A DNA stretch of 64,000 nucleotides from JBASRP01 sp044866075 (GCA_044866075.1 JBIOTQ010000115.1:1-64000); one strand, 5' to 3'. Counted from the first letter of the stretch, positions 1 to 8,730 are shown. Made by a program: numbers and translations. Notes: generated by a model not told the origin, from the sequence alone.

Positions 1-677
1 AGCCCCTCGAAGCGCTCGCCGGCCTCCTCCTTGATCCATGCGACGCGTTCCTCGGCCGCCTCGTTCGTGAACGAGGTGAGGTCCACCTCGCGACCGCCCT
101 TGCGGTGAACGATCCCCGACAGACCCACGATGTCCGCTTCCCGCGCTGCGAGGGAAAGCAACCGCCTCCCATTGCCCCCGATCAGCAGCGGCGGCCCCGG
201 ACGCTGCACCGGAACCGGATAGATGCGGTGGCCGCGCACCGCGTAGTGCTGGCCGAGAACTGTGACCTGCTCCCCGGTCCACAGAGCCTTCAGAATCGCC
301 ACGGACTCGGCGAGCCGATCGATCCTGGTCGCGCCTTGGTCGAACACAAGGCCCGCCTCGTCGTACTCGCTTTGCATGTGCCCGGCGCCGATGCCGAGCT
401 CGAAACGACCGTCGGTGAGCAAGTCGATGGCTGCGGTCTCTCGGGCGAGTAAGACCGGATGACGGAGGTCGTTGTTGACGACCAAAGTCCCGACGCGCAG
501 CGTCGTGGTGGAATCCGCCGCCGCGACGAGAGCAGGAATCGGCGAAAACATCTCCGCCAGATGATCCGCCACAAGGAACGTCGAGTAACCGAGATCCTCA
601 GCCTTCCTCGCCTTCTGCGACCACTCAGAGCGCGAGAGGGCCCCGCGCGAGCTAACGCCAAACCGAAATGGCTTCAC
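1..677 (-). CDS. LLM-class F420-dependent oxidoreductase, 3' part outside the window
   Basis: Open frame running off the left edge; about 225 residues of the N-terminal part are visible. It starts at a GTG preceded by a purine-rich GAGAGGGGG. The protein begins KPFRFGVSSRGALSRSEW and contains LGYSTFLVADHL, RVGTLVVNND, RHPVLLARE, DLLTDGRFELGIGAG and PPLLIGGNGRRLLSLAA. This is the bacterial luciferase-like TIM-barrel fold of the F420-dependent family (close to the TIGR03621 type). Such enzymes move hydride between reduced F420 and an organic substrate in the cytoplasm; the substrate cannot be told. The C-terminal catalytic part is missing only because the window ends. A second LLM enzyme lies at 21086-21955. 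Family assignment is firm, subfamily is inference. Confidence 0.88.
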   Translation of the reverse strand, partial: MKPFRFGVSSRGALSRSEWSQKARKAEDLGYSTFLVADHLAEMFSPIPALVAAADSTTTLRVGTLVVNNDLRHPVLLARETAAIDLLTDGRFELGIGAGHMQSEYDEAGLVFDQGATRIDRLAESVAILKALWTGEQVTVLGQHYAVRGHRIYPVPVQRPGPPLLIGGNGRRLLSLAAREADIVGLSGIVHRKGGREVDLTSFTNEAAEERVAWIKEEAGERFEG

Positions 678-1151
678 GCCGGCCCCCTCTCAACGAGCTT
701 CAGGAGAGGACTCACATCTTGCCTGAATGCTGGTGAGCAATACCGCTCCTGATCCTCTTCGCCCATCGGCCGCAGCGCTTCGGGTTCTAGGCACCTCGCG
801 CCCACGCGCGGCCCACGTGCGGAAACCGACCAAGCATCGGATCGTGGAAATAATGGGCGCGCGGTGGACCGCTGGCCTTTGCAATCTTGGCCTCCGCCTG
901 TACGCACCAGCTCCGGCGCCCAGACCGAGTGGGACACCCACTACCGTCATGGTTCGGTTGCGGGCTCTTCCCCGAGAACCGCTGAACCCTTCCAGCGTAA
1001 CGCCCAGAAGCTCGTGCCCGATCAGCCGACGGCGACAGCTCGACACGCACGCATTCGGCGGTTTCGCGGTCGGATCCTCCGCGTCAGAGGCCGCTCATGG
1101 ATTCAGCCGGTCTTCTACGTGCGCCAATATTTCGACCACCGTCTGGATCAG
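678..1151. other. gene-poor spacer before the tRNA pair
   Basis: About 470 bases between the start of the LLM oxidoreductase and tRNA-Glu. Short open frames exist on both strands, but their translations are Arg/Pro/Ser-rich, match no family I recognise and lack convincing ribosome-binding sites. The stretch presumably carries the oxidoreductase promoter on the minus strand. I see no gene, RNA or repeat here that I can support. Confidence 0.5.
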
Positions 1152-1225
1152 TGGCCCCAGCGGGATTCGAACCCGCGATCTCCACCTTGAGAGGGTGGCA
1201 TCCTTGGCCGCTAGACGATGGGGCC
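1152..1225 (-). tRNA. tRNA-Glu (anticodon CUC)
   Basis: 74 nt with all cloverleaf parts. Acceptor stem GGCCCCA pairs with TGGGGCC, discriminator A. The anticodon stem CCACC/GGTGG carries the loop CUCUCAA, anticodon CUC. The T arm reads CGCGGGTTCGAATCCCGC. CCA is not encoded. It sits 6 nt upstream of nothing but the tRNA-Gln gene and lies just downstream of gltX on the same strand order, a natural neighbourhood for glutamate-tRNA genes. Confidence 0.95.
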
Positions 1226-1231
1226 TCGTCG

Positions 1232-1304
1232 CTGGGGTGCCTGGATTCGAACCAGGACTAGCTGAACCAGAATCAGCCGGGCTGCCGGGTTACCCCACAC
1301 CCCA
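1232..1304 (-). tRNA. tRNA-Gln (anticodon CUG)
   Basis: 73 nt. Acceptor stem TGGGGTG pairs with CACCCCA, discriminator G. Anticodon stem GCTGA/TCAGC with loop TTCTGGT gives anticodon CUG. The T arm is CCTGGTTCGAATCCAGG. CCA is not encoded. Only 6 nt separate it from tRNA-Glu, so both are probably cut from one transcript. With gatCAB in the same window, this tRNA is likely first charged with glutamate and then amidated. Confidence 0.94.
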
Positions 1305-1369
1305 AGGGACCGCCGCATGGTAGCCAACGCGAATAGGGCGGGCAAACATTTCGAGTGCAGAAATGCAGG

Positions 1370-2848
1370 TCAGCGCGTTCCTCGTGCGACGGCGAGAGCC
1401 CCTCGGATCCGCTCGAGGGATCGCTCCTTGCCGAGCAATTCCATCGACTCGAACAGGGGCGGCGAGACGGTGGAGAAGGTGACGGATGCTCGGATCATCT
1501 GGAAGGCGTCTTTGGGCTTGACCTCGAGACGCGCGGCGACCTCTTCGAGCGTCTTCCTGATCGCGTCCTTGCTCCAATCGTCCAGTTCTTCGAGGGCCTG
1601 CAGCGCCGCATCGAGCACGTCGGAGTTCTTCGGGATCAGGTACGCCCTCGCTTTGTCGGTGTAGTCGTATTCGCCGAAGAAGAAGCGAAGCTGATCCGCC
1701 TCGGTGAGCGTTTGCATGCGCTCTTGGATGTACGGCACGGCTTTGCGGACGACGTGTCGGTCTGCACCAGTCGGTGGGTCCGGCAGGATCTTCTCCCGGA
1801 TGAGGAACGGCTCGATCCGTCGCGCGAGCTCGTCGGGGTCGAGCGCGCGGATCTTCTCGCCGTTCAGCGCGGTCAGCTTCTGGACGTCGAACGCTGCCGG
1901 GTTCTTGGAGACGGCGTCGAGCGTGAACAGCTCGATCAATTCGTCGACGGTGAAGCGCTCGGTGACGCCGTCGCCGGCAGACCAGCCGAGCAACGCCAGA
2001 TAGTTCACGAGCGCTGCCGGCAGATAACCGTGGTCGCGGTACCACTCGACCGAGGTCTCGCCGTGCCGCTTCGACAACGGCTGCCGGTTCGCGCCGACGA
2101 TCAGCGGCAGGTGTGCGAAACGCGGCCACGAGCGCCGGCCGAGCGCTTGGTAGAGCATGATCTGCTTGGGCGTGACCGACAGCAGGTCCTCGCCGCGCAC
2201 GATGTGCGTGACGTCCATCGCGAGGTCGTCGACCGCGGCCGCGAGAACGTACAGCGGTGTCCCATCGGAGCGCATGATCGAGAAGTCCTCGATGTCTGCG
2301 TGCGCCGTGCGGATCTCCCCGTGGACAATGTCCTCGAAGACCGTCTCCGGAGGATCGTCGGGCACCTTGAACCGCAAGACGGGATGCCGCCCCTCGCCTT
2401 CGAACTTGCCGATGTCGAGATCGGTCAGTTTCCGGCATGGATCGCGACGGGGTGGAGGTTTCCCTTCCTTGCGCGCGGCCTCGCCGCGCGCCCGAACCTC
2501 CTCGGGGGTGCAGTAGCAACGGAACGCCAACCCATTGAAGAGGAGCGAGTCGGCGGCTTCCTTGTACCGATGCATGCGTTCGGTCTGACGGTACGGCGCG
2601 TACAGACCGCCGACGTCCGGGCCCTCGTCCCACCGCAGGCCCAGCCAGCGCAGGATCTCCATCACCCGCGCGATGTATTCCTCAGAGACGCGCGCCCGGT
2701 CCGTGTCTTCGATGCGCAGGATGAACGCGCCACCGTGGTGACGCGCGAAAAGCCAGTTGAAGAGCGCCGTGCGCGCGTTCCCTACGTGGAGCGACCCGCT
2801 GGGGGCGGGCGCGAAGCGGACGCGGACCTTCGGCGACGGCGAGGTCAT
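1370..2848 (-). CDS. gltX: glutamyl-tRNA synthetase
   Basis: 492 residues, normal length for bacterial GluRS. Class I signature RFAPAPSGSLHVGNAR (HIGH box HVGN at residues 21-24) and the KMSKS-type loop PLSKRHG at 257-261 are present, with the RIEDTD motif near 45-50. The enzyme attaches Glu to tRNA-Glu in the cytoplasm. Since gatC, gatA and gatB lie at 51.9-55.5 kb and no GlnRS is seen here, it may be non-discriminating and also charge tRNA-Gln. That is inference from context, not from specificity residues. A Cys-Tyr-Cys at 111-113 plus Cys138 could be the remains of the GluRS zinc site. Start ATG lies 6 nt after a TAGGAT -10 box (2855-2860), so the mRNA is probably leaderless. It lies next to tRNA-Gln and tRNA-Glu. 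Confidence 0.97.
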   Translation of the reverse strand: MTSPSPKVRVRFAPAPSGSLHVGNARTALFNWLFARHHGGAFILRIEDTDRARVSEEYIARVMEILRWLGLRWDEGPDVGGLYAPYRQTERMHRYKEAADSLLFNGLAFRCYCTPEEVRARGEAARKEGKPPPRRDPCRKLTDLDIGKFEGEGRHPVLRFKVPDDPPETVFEDIVHGEIRTAHADIEDFSIMRSDGTPLYVLAAAVDDLAMDVTHIVRGEDLLSVTPKQIMLYQALGRRSWPRFAHLPLIVGANRQPLSKRHGETSVEWYRDHGYLPAALVNYLALLGWSAGDGVTERFTVDELIELFTLDAVSKNPAAFDVQKLTALNGEKIRALDPDELARRIEPFLIREKILPDPPTGADRHVVRKAVPYIQERMQTLTEADQLRFFFGEYDYTDKARAYLIPKNSDVLDAALQALEELDDWSKDAIRKTLEEVAARLEVKPKDAFQMIRASVTFSTVSPPLFESMELLGKERSLERIRGALAVARGTR

Positions 2849-2896
2849 GGCGAAATCCTAAGCGAGAAACCTTGCCCAACCGTTCCCGTGCACGGC

Positions 2897-2902
2897 TACC
2901 AT
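2897..2902 (+). promoter_or_regulatory. leaderless -10 box for the DUF6869 gene
   Basis: TACCAT followed by 6 nt and then the ATG at 2909. This matches the actinobacterial TAnnnT rule with transcription starting at the A of the start codon. A TTGCCC at 2872-2877 could be the -35 region, with a long 19-nt spacer. It supports 2909 over later ATGs as the start. Confidence 0.4.
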
Positions 2903-2908
2903 CCTCGC

Positions 2909-3610
2909 ATGGGCTGGTTCGTATTCCTGCGCTTTCACCCGGAGTCGCGGTTCTGGGCCATGGCCGAGTTCCCTCTCCTCGAAATGGCCAAAAGTGACCT
3001 AGAGCCAGCCTACGAGGAAGTGATCATGTCGCGTGAAGAGGCGCTGGGCGATCCGCGTTACCGAGACGCTGTTCTGGCGCACGACCGCGGCGATTCCACC
3101 GACATGGACAAAGACCTCTCTCTCCACACCGGAGTCGACCTCCAGGCTGAACGTGCCGAGGTTCTGCGGGAGATACACGCGACGGATTGGAACGCCTGGA
3201 CGGACTCACTCAAGAGCCTCGATCAAGATCGTGAGTTGATCGAGGCATACTGGCTCCACCACCGCGAATCAGTCCTCAAGCCGAATGAAGACGATCCCTA
3301 CTTCTGGGCGTGGGAGGCCGTCGCTGACAGGCTCGAGCAGGACCCCGAGGCGACATGGGTTCTGATCCTGGATCTCGTTCGCACGGCGCCGTACGAGGGA
3401 GCGCTGCTCTATATGGCAGCCGATATTCTCGAGGTCTTGATCAGCGACCATGGGCATCGATTCATCGATCGCATCGAGCTGGAGGCGCGCCGTTCCCCGC
3501 GCTTCCAAAGCGCTCTTAGCGGTGTGTGGTTGAATGATGGCGATGATCCAGATGTCGTTGCGCGCGTCGGCAAATTGATTCCCGAGGATCCAGACTCTCA
3601 GGGAAAGTAG
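2909..3610 (+). CDS. DUF6869-like protein of unknown function
   Basis: 233 residues, soluble, acidic, without signal peptide. The C-terminal half shows YWLHHRES, DPYFWAWEAVADRL, TWVLILDLVRTAP, LLYMAADILEVLI and RRSPRFQSALSGVW. I recognise this as the DUF6869 domain, a short helical domain often found alone or near toxin-immunity or mobile loci, with no known reaction. The N-terminal 70 residues (MGWFVFLRFHPE onwards) are not recognised. A later ATG near residue 17 is possible, but the -10 box at 2897 supports this start. Base composition is a little lower in G+C than its neighbours, which hints at transfer. It is divergent from gltX, 60 bases away. Confidence 0.7.
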   Translation: MGWFVFLRFHPESRFWAMAEFPLLEMAKSDLEPAYEEVIMSREEALGDPRYRDAVLAHDRGDSTDMDKDLSLHTGVDLQAERAEVLREIHATDWNAWTDSLKSLDQDRELIEAYWLHHRESVLKPNEDDPYFWAWEAVADRLEQDPEATWVLILDLVRTAPYEGALLYMAADILEVLISDHGHRFIDRIELEARRSPRFQSALSGVWLNDGDDPDVVARVGKLIPEDPDSQGK

Positions 3611-3622
3611 TCGTCCAGCTCG

Positions 3623-4498
3623 TCATGCCGGCTCGACGTACACGGGATCGCCGATCCCGATCGACCCGCCGGCTGCGACCTCCGCGTACACCCCGACGCA
3701 CGCCTGCTCACCGAACGGCCCGAACGGCAGACGGTTCGCGCGCGCCACCGTGCGCAGGATCCCAGCGTCCTTGGGAAGGTCCTCTTGGGGCAGCGTGGTC
3801 ATGACGCAGCGTGGCGTCGGAACCAGCACCTCTAGCCGGACCTGTTCGCCGATACGAAGCACGCGCTCGACCCACTCGTTCTCCGCGAACTCGTCGCCCT
3901 CGACGTCGACCACGATGTTCGGTCGGAACCGTCTGACGTCGAACGCGCCCTCGGCGTACGCAGCTCGAAGGGCGCGCAGTGTGCTCGAGGTCAGCAGATG
4001 GATCGCGGAGTAGTCGAAGAACGTTCCTCGGGGCGCTCCAACCGACACGGGATTTTCGATGAGGCGGTCGGCACCTTCCGACCCGATCACCGGGCCGTAC
4101 GGATCGGCCTGCTTCTCGTCGACCCAGACCTCTTCGTAGGTCAAGAAGTCATCGGTGGTCGCGACCAGCGAGACCTTGCGACCCAGCGCATCGGACACGC
4201 GTTCGTCGAAGTCGGGATCACTCGTCGACACGACCTGCCCGCTCGGCAACGTCACCGCAACCGGAGAGGGCGATCCCGGCACGGGAGGGTTGTCGTAGGC
4301 GGCATGAAGGTCGAACATCCGCCCCCACAGTCGAGGTCGCTTCGCGCTGACGACCTTTCCCGTCTCCGCATCCACGAGGGCGTAGGCACGATCTCCGGCC
4401 AGCCCTCTCTCGGTCAGCTCGGCCGCCTCGACCCGCTCTCCGAGCATCGATTTCACGGGATAGCGCCTCAGCTCGACGATCTCGCCCACCAGGGTCAT
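3623..4498 (-). CDS. MOSC domain-containing protein
   Basis: 291 residues. The N-terminal beta-barrel (MOSC_N) begins VGEIVELRRYPVKSMLGE and continues with GLAGDRAYALVD. The C-terminal MOSC domain includes FRPNIVVDV and PTPRCVMTTLPQ, the latter with the conserved cysteine, and ends GIGDPVYVE. The family binds molybdenum cofactor and carries sulfur or reduces N-hydroxylated compounds (mARC/YcbX type). The partner reductase is not visible. Start ATG lies 6 nt after TAGAGT (4505-4510), whose first three bases are also the stop codon of the upstream FAA hydrolase gene, so it may have its own leaderless promoter. Convergent with the DUF6869 gene, 12 bases apart. Confidence 0.88.
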   Translation of the reverse strand: MTLVGEIVELRRYPVKSMLGERVEAAELTERGLAGDRAYALVDAETGKVVSAKRPRLWGRMFDLHAAYDNPPVPGSPSPVAVTLPSGQVVSTSDPDFDERVSDALGRKVSLVATTDDFLTYEEVWVDEKQADPYGPVIGSEGADRLIENPVSVGAPRGTFFDYSAIHLLTSSTLRALRAAYAEGAFDVRRFRPNIVVDVEGDEFAENEWVERVLRIGEQVRLEVLVPTPRCVMTTLPQEDLPKDAGILRTVARANRLPFGPFGEQACVGVYAEVAAGGSIGIGDPVYVEPA

Positions 4499-4507
4499 GA
4501 CAGGACT

Positions 4508-5266
4508 CTACGCCGCGACAACCGGATTCGAGAGGACGCCGATCCCAGAGATCTCGACCTCGACCATGTCGGCCGGTTCCATCGGTCCGACGCCGGCCGG
4601 GGTGCCCGTCATGATGACGTCGCCCGGCAGGAGCGTCATCACGCGTGACACGAACGAGACGAGCTCGGGTGGGTCGAAGATCTGGTTCTTCGTGTTCGAT
4701 TGCTGCTTCGGTTCGCCGTTCAGGCGGAGCTCGAGGTCGAGCGATCCGGCGTCGATGTCCGTCTCGATCCACGGCCCCAGCGGACAGAAGGTGTCGAAGC
4801 CTTTCCCGCGCGTCCACTGGATGTCCTTGATCTGGAGATCGCGCGCCGTCACGTCATTCCCGACGGTGAAGCCGAGGATCGACTCGACGGCGGTCGCGCG
4901 GTCGGCGCCCCGCACGATGCCACCGACCACCACGGCGAGCTCGCCCTCGAAATCGAGACGCTGGCACTCGGGCGGTTTCCGGATCGCGTCGCCGGGCCCG
5001 ATCACCGTGGTGCCTGGCTTGAGGAAGATCAACGGCTCCTCGGGCAGCGCCTGGCCCATCTCCTCGGCGTGGTCGCGGTAGTTGAGCCCGACCGCGACGA
5101 CTTTCGACGGGATCACCGGCGCCAGCAAGCGGCAGTCCGCCAGCGGCGCGCGTTTGCCGGTGAAACGCAGCTCGCCGATCGGCGGCCCGTCGAGTTCGGC
5201 GACGTCGTCTCCCTCGATCACGCCGAACGAGATACCGCCACCGTAGGAGACTCGCGCGATGCGCAC
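4508..5266 (-). CDS. fumarylacetoacetate hydrolase family protein
   Basis: 252 residues. Typical FAH/HpcE core: VVAVGLNYRDHAEEMG, EPLIFLKPGTTVIGPGD, DFEGELAVVVGG, GFTVGNDVTARDLQ, GKGFDTFCPLGPW and GDVIMTGTPAGVGPM. The acidic residues of the metal site (E and E in FEGELA, D in NDVTARD) are present. These enzymes cleave or decarboxylate 2-keto-acid products of aromatic degradation; the exact substrate cannot be told. I chose the GTG at 5266 because it lies 7 nt after TACTCT (5274-5279). Longer frames would run through the divergent lyase promoter. MOSC gene follows 9 nt downstream. Confidence 0.88.
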   Translation of the reverse strand: MRIARVSYGGGISFGVIEGDDVAELDGPPIGELRFTGKRAPLADCRLLAPVIPSKVVAVGLNYRDHAEEMGQALPEEPLIFLKPGTTVIGPGDAIRKPPECQRLDFEGELAVVVGGIVRGADRATAVESILGFTVGNDVTARDLQIKDIQWTRGKGFDTFCPLGPWIETDIDAGSLDLELRLNGEPKQQSNTKNQIFDPPELVSFVSRVMTLLPGDVIMTGTPAGVGPMEPADMVEVEISGIGVLSNPVVAA

Positions 5267-5273
5267 GGGCGAA

Positions 5274-5283
5274 AGAGTACCCT
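5274..5283. promoter_or_regulatory. overlapping divergent -10 boxes
   Basis: Minus-strand TACTCT (5279-5274) lies 7 nt before the GTG of the FAA hydrolase gene. Plus-strand TACCCT (5278-5283) lies 7 nt before the ATG of the PLP lyase gene. The two hexamers share two bases, so RNA polymerase could hardly open both at once. Both transcripts would be leaderless. Confidence 0.4.
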
Positions 5284-5290
5284 CTAACGC

Positions 5291-6364
5291 ATGCCCGAAG
5301 ACGAGAACGATCTCGAGCTGTTGCGGTGGACGTGCGAACGCGCGATCCACTGGCACGGGAATCGCGCTGCGGCGGAGCTCCTCGCCGAGATCCCGACCGA
5401 CCTCGGGATCGACCGATACGGCGACGGCGGCGCGGTCGCTGCGCTCGAAGACGAGGTCCGGGCCGTCCTCGGCAAGCCCGCCGCCGTTTTCATGCCGAGC
5501 GGGATCATGGCGCAGCAGATCGCGCTACGTATCCACGCCGACGAGCGCGGCGCGCGAGCCGTCGCATTCCATCCGACGTGCCATCTAGAGCTCCACGAGG
5601 AGAAGGGCTATCAGTGGCTGCACGATCTCGTCCCGCGCGTGGTCGGCGATCCGCGAGAGCTGATCACCGTCGACGACCTCCGAGGGATGCGCGAGCCGCT
5701 CGCCGCCGTGCTGTTCGAACTACCGCAACGCGAAATCGGCGGCCGGCTCCCGTCGTGGACCGACCTCGAGGAGCAGATCGCGTTCGCGCGTGCGCAAGGC
5801 TGGGCCGTCCACCTCGACGGCGCGCGGATCTGGGAAAGCACGCCGTTCTACGGCCGCTCCCCCGCCGAGATCGCCGCGTTCTTCGACACGGTGTACGTCT
5901 CGTTCTACAAGGGCCTAGGCGGTCTGGCCGGCGCTTGTCTCGCCGGTGAAACCGACGTCATCGACGTGGCGCGTGTCTGGCGCAGGCGGCACGGTGGGAC
6001 GCTCTTCGGTCTCTGGCCGAACGCCGCGTCGGCGCTCGCCGCGTTGCGGAAACGTCTCCCGCTGATGCCGGCCTACTACGAGCACGCGCGCGCGATCGCG
6101 GACGAGCTCCGCGGCATCCCCAACGTCGAGATCGTTCCCGACCCGCCGCAGACCCCGATGATGCACCTCCATCTCCGTGTCGACGAGAAGGCATTCCTGA
6201 ACGCGGCGCGCCGGATCGCCGAGGAGGAGAGCATCTTCACGTGGACGCGGACGGTTCCCGGGCTCACGCCCTCGACGCGAGTGGTCGAGTTCACCGTCGG
6301 CGACGCGACCCTGCAGTTCGCGCCCGCCGAGATCGCGCGGATCGTGGACCAGCTCGTCACGTAG
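5291..6364 (+). CDS. PLP-dependent beta-eliminating lyase / threonine aldolase family protein
   Basis: 357 residues, fold type I aminotransferase-like. Features of the threonine aldolase/aromatic beta-eliminating lyase family: GIDRYGDGGAVAALE, AAVFMPSGIMAQQIAL, VHLDGARIWES (PLP-binding Asp) and SFYKGLGGLAGACLAG with the Schiff-base lysine. Most likely reaction is retro-aldol cleavage of a beta-hydroxy amino acid, for example threonine to glycine and acetaldehyde. The otherwise common HELE-type N-terminal motif is replaced by CERAIHWHGNRAAAELL, so substrate may differ. Start ATG follows the TACCCT box by 7 nt. The alpha/beta hydrolase gene starts 13 bases downstream and is probably co-transcribed. 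Confidence 0.85.
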   Translation: MPEDENDLELLRWTCERAIHWHGNRAAAELLAEIPTDLGIDRYGDGGAVAALEDEVRAVLGKPAAVFMPSGIMAQQIALRIHADERGARAVAFHPTCHLELHEEKGYQWLHDLVPRVVGDPRELITVDDLRGMREPLAAVLFELPQREIGGRLPSWTDLEEQIAFARAQGWAVHLDGARIWESTPFYGRSPAEIAAFFDTVYVSFYKGLGGLAGACLAGETDVIDVARVWRRRHGGTLFGLWPNAASALAALRKRLPLMPAYYEHARAIADELRGIPNVEIVPDPPQTPMMHLHLRVDEKAFLNAARRIAEEESIFTWTRTVPGLTPSTRVVEFTVGDATLQFAPAEIARIVDQLVT

Positions 6365-6377
6365 ACTCCTGGGCCCG

Positions 6378-7139
6378 ATGCCTCACTTCGAGAACAACGG
6401 CCTGTCGCTTTACTACGAGGTCCACGGCTCGGGATCGCCGGTCGTCATGCTGCACGGCGCCGCGGTGACGTTCGCCGCAAACTACGGCGCTTGCGGCTGG
6501 ATCGACCCGATGACCTCGCGGGCGCTACAGGTGATCGGACTCGACTTCCGCGGCCACGGCGGTAGCGACCCGCCGACCGACAAAGCCTATTCGGGCATCG
6601 ATGCCTTCGCGAGAGACGTCGTGCGCCTCCTCGACGAGCTCGACATCGAGCGCGGCGGGCTTGTCGGTTACTCGATCGGCAGCGCCGTCGCGCTCCACGC
6701 GCAGCACACGTATCCGGATCGCTTCACCGCCGCCGCACTAGTGGCGACGGGGGACGGGCTGATCGGGCACCCACCGCGAAGCTTCCCCGAGATCCTGCCG
6801 CTGCTCGACGAGACGTTGCAGCGGTCGGAGTTTCCCGCCGATCTTCCTCCGCATCAGGCGATGTATTGGACGTTCGCGGAACAGGTCGCCGGCGGTCGGA
6901 GTGGGGTCGCGATGGGGCTGAGCGGGGACTTCTCGGCCTGCACGCCGGAAGAAGCGGGGTCCATCGAGGCGCCCGTCCTCGTCGTCAGCGGCGAACAGGA
7001 CCCTGTGCTGGGCACCGGCGCGCGGCTCGCGCACGCTCTTCCGAAAGCGCGCTACCTCGAGATCCCAGGCGCGGATCACTTCTCGCTCGCGATCGACGAG
7101 ACGGTCCAGAAAGAAGTAGCCGCTTTCCTCGCCCGTTGA
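6378..7139 (+). CDS. alpha/beta fold hydrolase
   Basis: 253 residues. Opens with YYEVHGSGSPVVMLHGAAV (oxyanion-hole HG motif). Nucleophile elbow is GYSIGS with the serine near residue 96, acid Asp in SGEQDPVLG, and catalytic His in GADHFSLA near the C terminus. No signal peptide, so cytoplasmic. Substrate unknown; the family covers esterases, lactonases and dehalogenases. Probably in one operon with the PLP lyase 13 nt upstream. Convergent with cimA, 7 bases apart. Confidence 0.88.
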   Translation: MPHFENNGLSLYYEVHGSGSPVVMLHGAAVTFAANYGACGWIDPMTSRALQVIGLDFRGHGGSDPPTDKAYSGIDAFARDVVRLLDELDIERGGLVGYSIGSAVALHAQHTYPDRFTAAALVATGDGLIGHPPRSFPEILPLLDETLQRSEFPADLPPHQAMYWTFAEQVAGGRSGVAMGLSGDFSACTPEEAGSIEAPVLVVSGEQDPVLGTGARLAHALPKARYLEIPGADHFSLAIDETVQKEVAAFLAR

Positions 7140-7146
7140 GCCGGGG

Positions 7147-8724
7147 TTACCCGTCGTGCGGTTCGGCGTGCGTCAGGCCGAAGGTGATCGAGTCGGTCAG
7201 CGCCTGCCAGGACGCTTCGATGATGTTCGGTGACACGCCGATGGTCGACCATTCCTTGGTGCCGTCGGTCGACTCGAGCAGCACGCGCGTGACCGCACCG
7301 GTGCCTTTCTTCTCGTCGAGGATACGCACCTTGTAGTCGGTCAGCTCGATGGTCTCGAGGGCCGGATAGAACTTGTAGAGCGCGAGGCGCATCGCACGGT
7401 CGAGCGCGTTCACGGGACCGTTCCCTTCGGCGGTCGCGATGTGCTGCTCGCCGCGCGCCCACAGCTTTACCGTCGCCTCGGACGCGATCTCGCCGCCCTC
7501 ACGCTTCTCGATCATCACGCGGAACGACTCGAGCCGGAAGTACTCGCGCTCGAGCCCGGCCAGACGGCGCATCAACAGCTCCAGCGACGCGTCCGCCGCC
7601 TCGAAGTGGTAGCCGACGTGCTCCAGGTCCTTCACCGACCCGAGGATCTGCGTCGCGAGATCCTTGTCGGACTCGAGGTCGATCCCGAGTTCCTTGCCCT
7701 TCAGCACGATCGTCGACCGGCCGGCGAGCTCGGAGACCAGCAAACGCGGCGCGTTCCCGACGAGCGACGGGTCGACGTGCTCGTATGCGCCTTCCATCTT
7801 CGCGAGGCCGCTCGTGTGCAGCCCGGCCTTCGTTGCGAACGCCGACGAACCAACATACGCCTGGTGCGCATCCGGCGTGATGTTGCAGATCTCGGCGACG
7901 GCGTGCGCGGCGCCGGTGAGCGAGCGCAGTTGCTCGTCGGTCACGCAGTCGATCCCCATCTTCAGCTTGAGGTTGGCAATGATCGACACGATGTTCGCGT
8001 TGCCGCAACGCTCCCCGACGCCGTTGATCGTTCCCTGGACGTGCTGCGCGCCCAGCTGCACCGACAGCAGCGAGTTCGCCACCGCGCACTCCGCGTCGTT
8101 GTGGAAGTGCACGCCGACCGGAACGGACACATTCGACAGGACGTCGCGCAACGTCATCGACACGTCGATCGGAAGCGTGCCGCCGTTCGTGTCGCACAGA
8201 ACGACGCAGTCGGCGCCGGCGTCCGCGGCCGCGCGCAGAACGTCGAGCGCGTAGCGCGCGTTGTGCTTGTAGCCGTCGAAGAAGTGCTCGGCGTCGTAGA
8301 ATACCTCGAGGCCCTGCTTCTTCAGGAACCCAATCGTGTCGGCGACCATCGCGATGTTCTCCTCGAGGGTCGTCCCGAGCGCATGCACGACCTGAAGCTC
8401 GCTGGCCTTCCCGACGATGCACGCGACCGGCGCCTCGCTGTCGACGAGCTCGCGCACCTGCGCGTCGCCGTCCGCTTTCCCGCCGGCCTTGCGCGTCGCG
8501 CCGAAGCACGCGAGCCTCGCGTTGCGCAGGCGCAACTCGGGCGCGCGGCGGAAGAATTCCATGTCCTTCGGGTTCGAGCCCGGCCAGCCGCCCTCGATGT
8601 ACGACGCGCCGATCGAATCGATCCAGGCGGCGATCTTGAGGCGGTCCTCGACGGTGAGCGAGATGCCTTCGCGCTGCGCACCGTCCCGCAGCGTCGTGTC
8701 GTAGAGAACGAGCTTATCGGTCAT
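7147..8724 (-). CDS. cimA: citramalate synthase
   Basis: 525 residues, length of the CimA (TIGR00977) branch of the HMGL-like family. Motifs: LYDTTLRDGAQREGISL, GASYIEGGWPGSNPKD, VHFHNDAECAVANSLL (metal HxH), GTINGVGERCGNANIV, and a C-terminal LeuA-type allosteric domain. It condenses pyruvate with acetyl-CoA to (R)-citramalate, the first step of the threonine-independent isoleucine route; LeuCD and LeuB then convert it to 2-oxobutyrate. The GWPGSNPKD and HN-AEC details separate it from LeuA, which is encoded separately at 34531. Start ATG is 6 nt after TATCTT (8731-8736), so besides operon read-through from ilvE it may have a leaderless promoter of its own. Confidence 0.95.
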   Translation of the reverse strand: MTDKLVLYDTTLRDGAQREGISLTVEDRLKIAAWIDSIGASYIEGGWPGSNPKDMEFFRRAPELRLRNARLACFGATRKAGGKADGDAQVRELVDSEAPVACIVGKASELQVVHALGTTLEENIAMVADTIGFLKKQGLEVFYDAEHFFDGYKHNARYALDVLRAAADAGADCVVLCDTNGGTLPIDVSMTLRDVLSNVSVPVGVHFHNDAECAVANSLLSVQLGAQHVQGTINGVGERCGNANIVSIIANLKLKMGIDCVTDEQLRSLTGAAHAVAEICNITPDAHQAYVGSSAFATKAGLHTSGLAKMEGAYEHVDPSLVGNAPRLLVSELAGRSTIVLKGKELGIDLESDKDLATQILGSVKDLEHVGYHFEAADASLELLMRRLAGLEREYFRLESFRVMIEKREGGEIASEATVKLWARGEQHIATAEGNGPVNALDRAMRLALYKFYPALETIELTDYKVRILDEKKGTGAVTRVLLESTDGTKEWSTIGVSPNIIEASWQALTDSITFGLTHAEPHDG

Positions 8725-8730
8725 ATGGGG

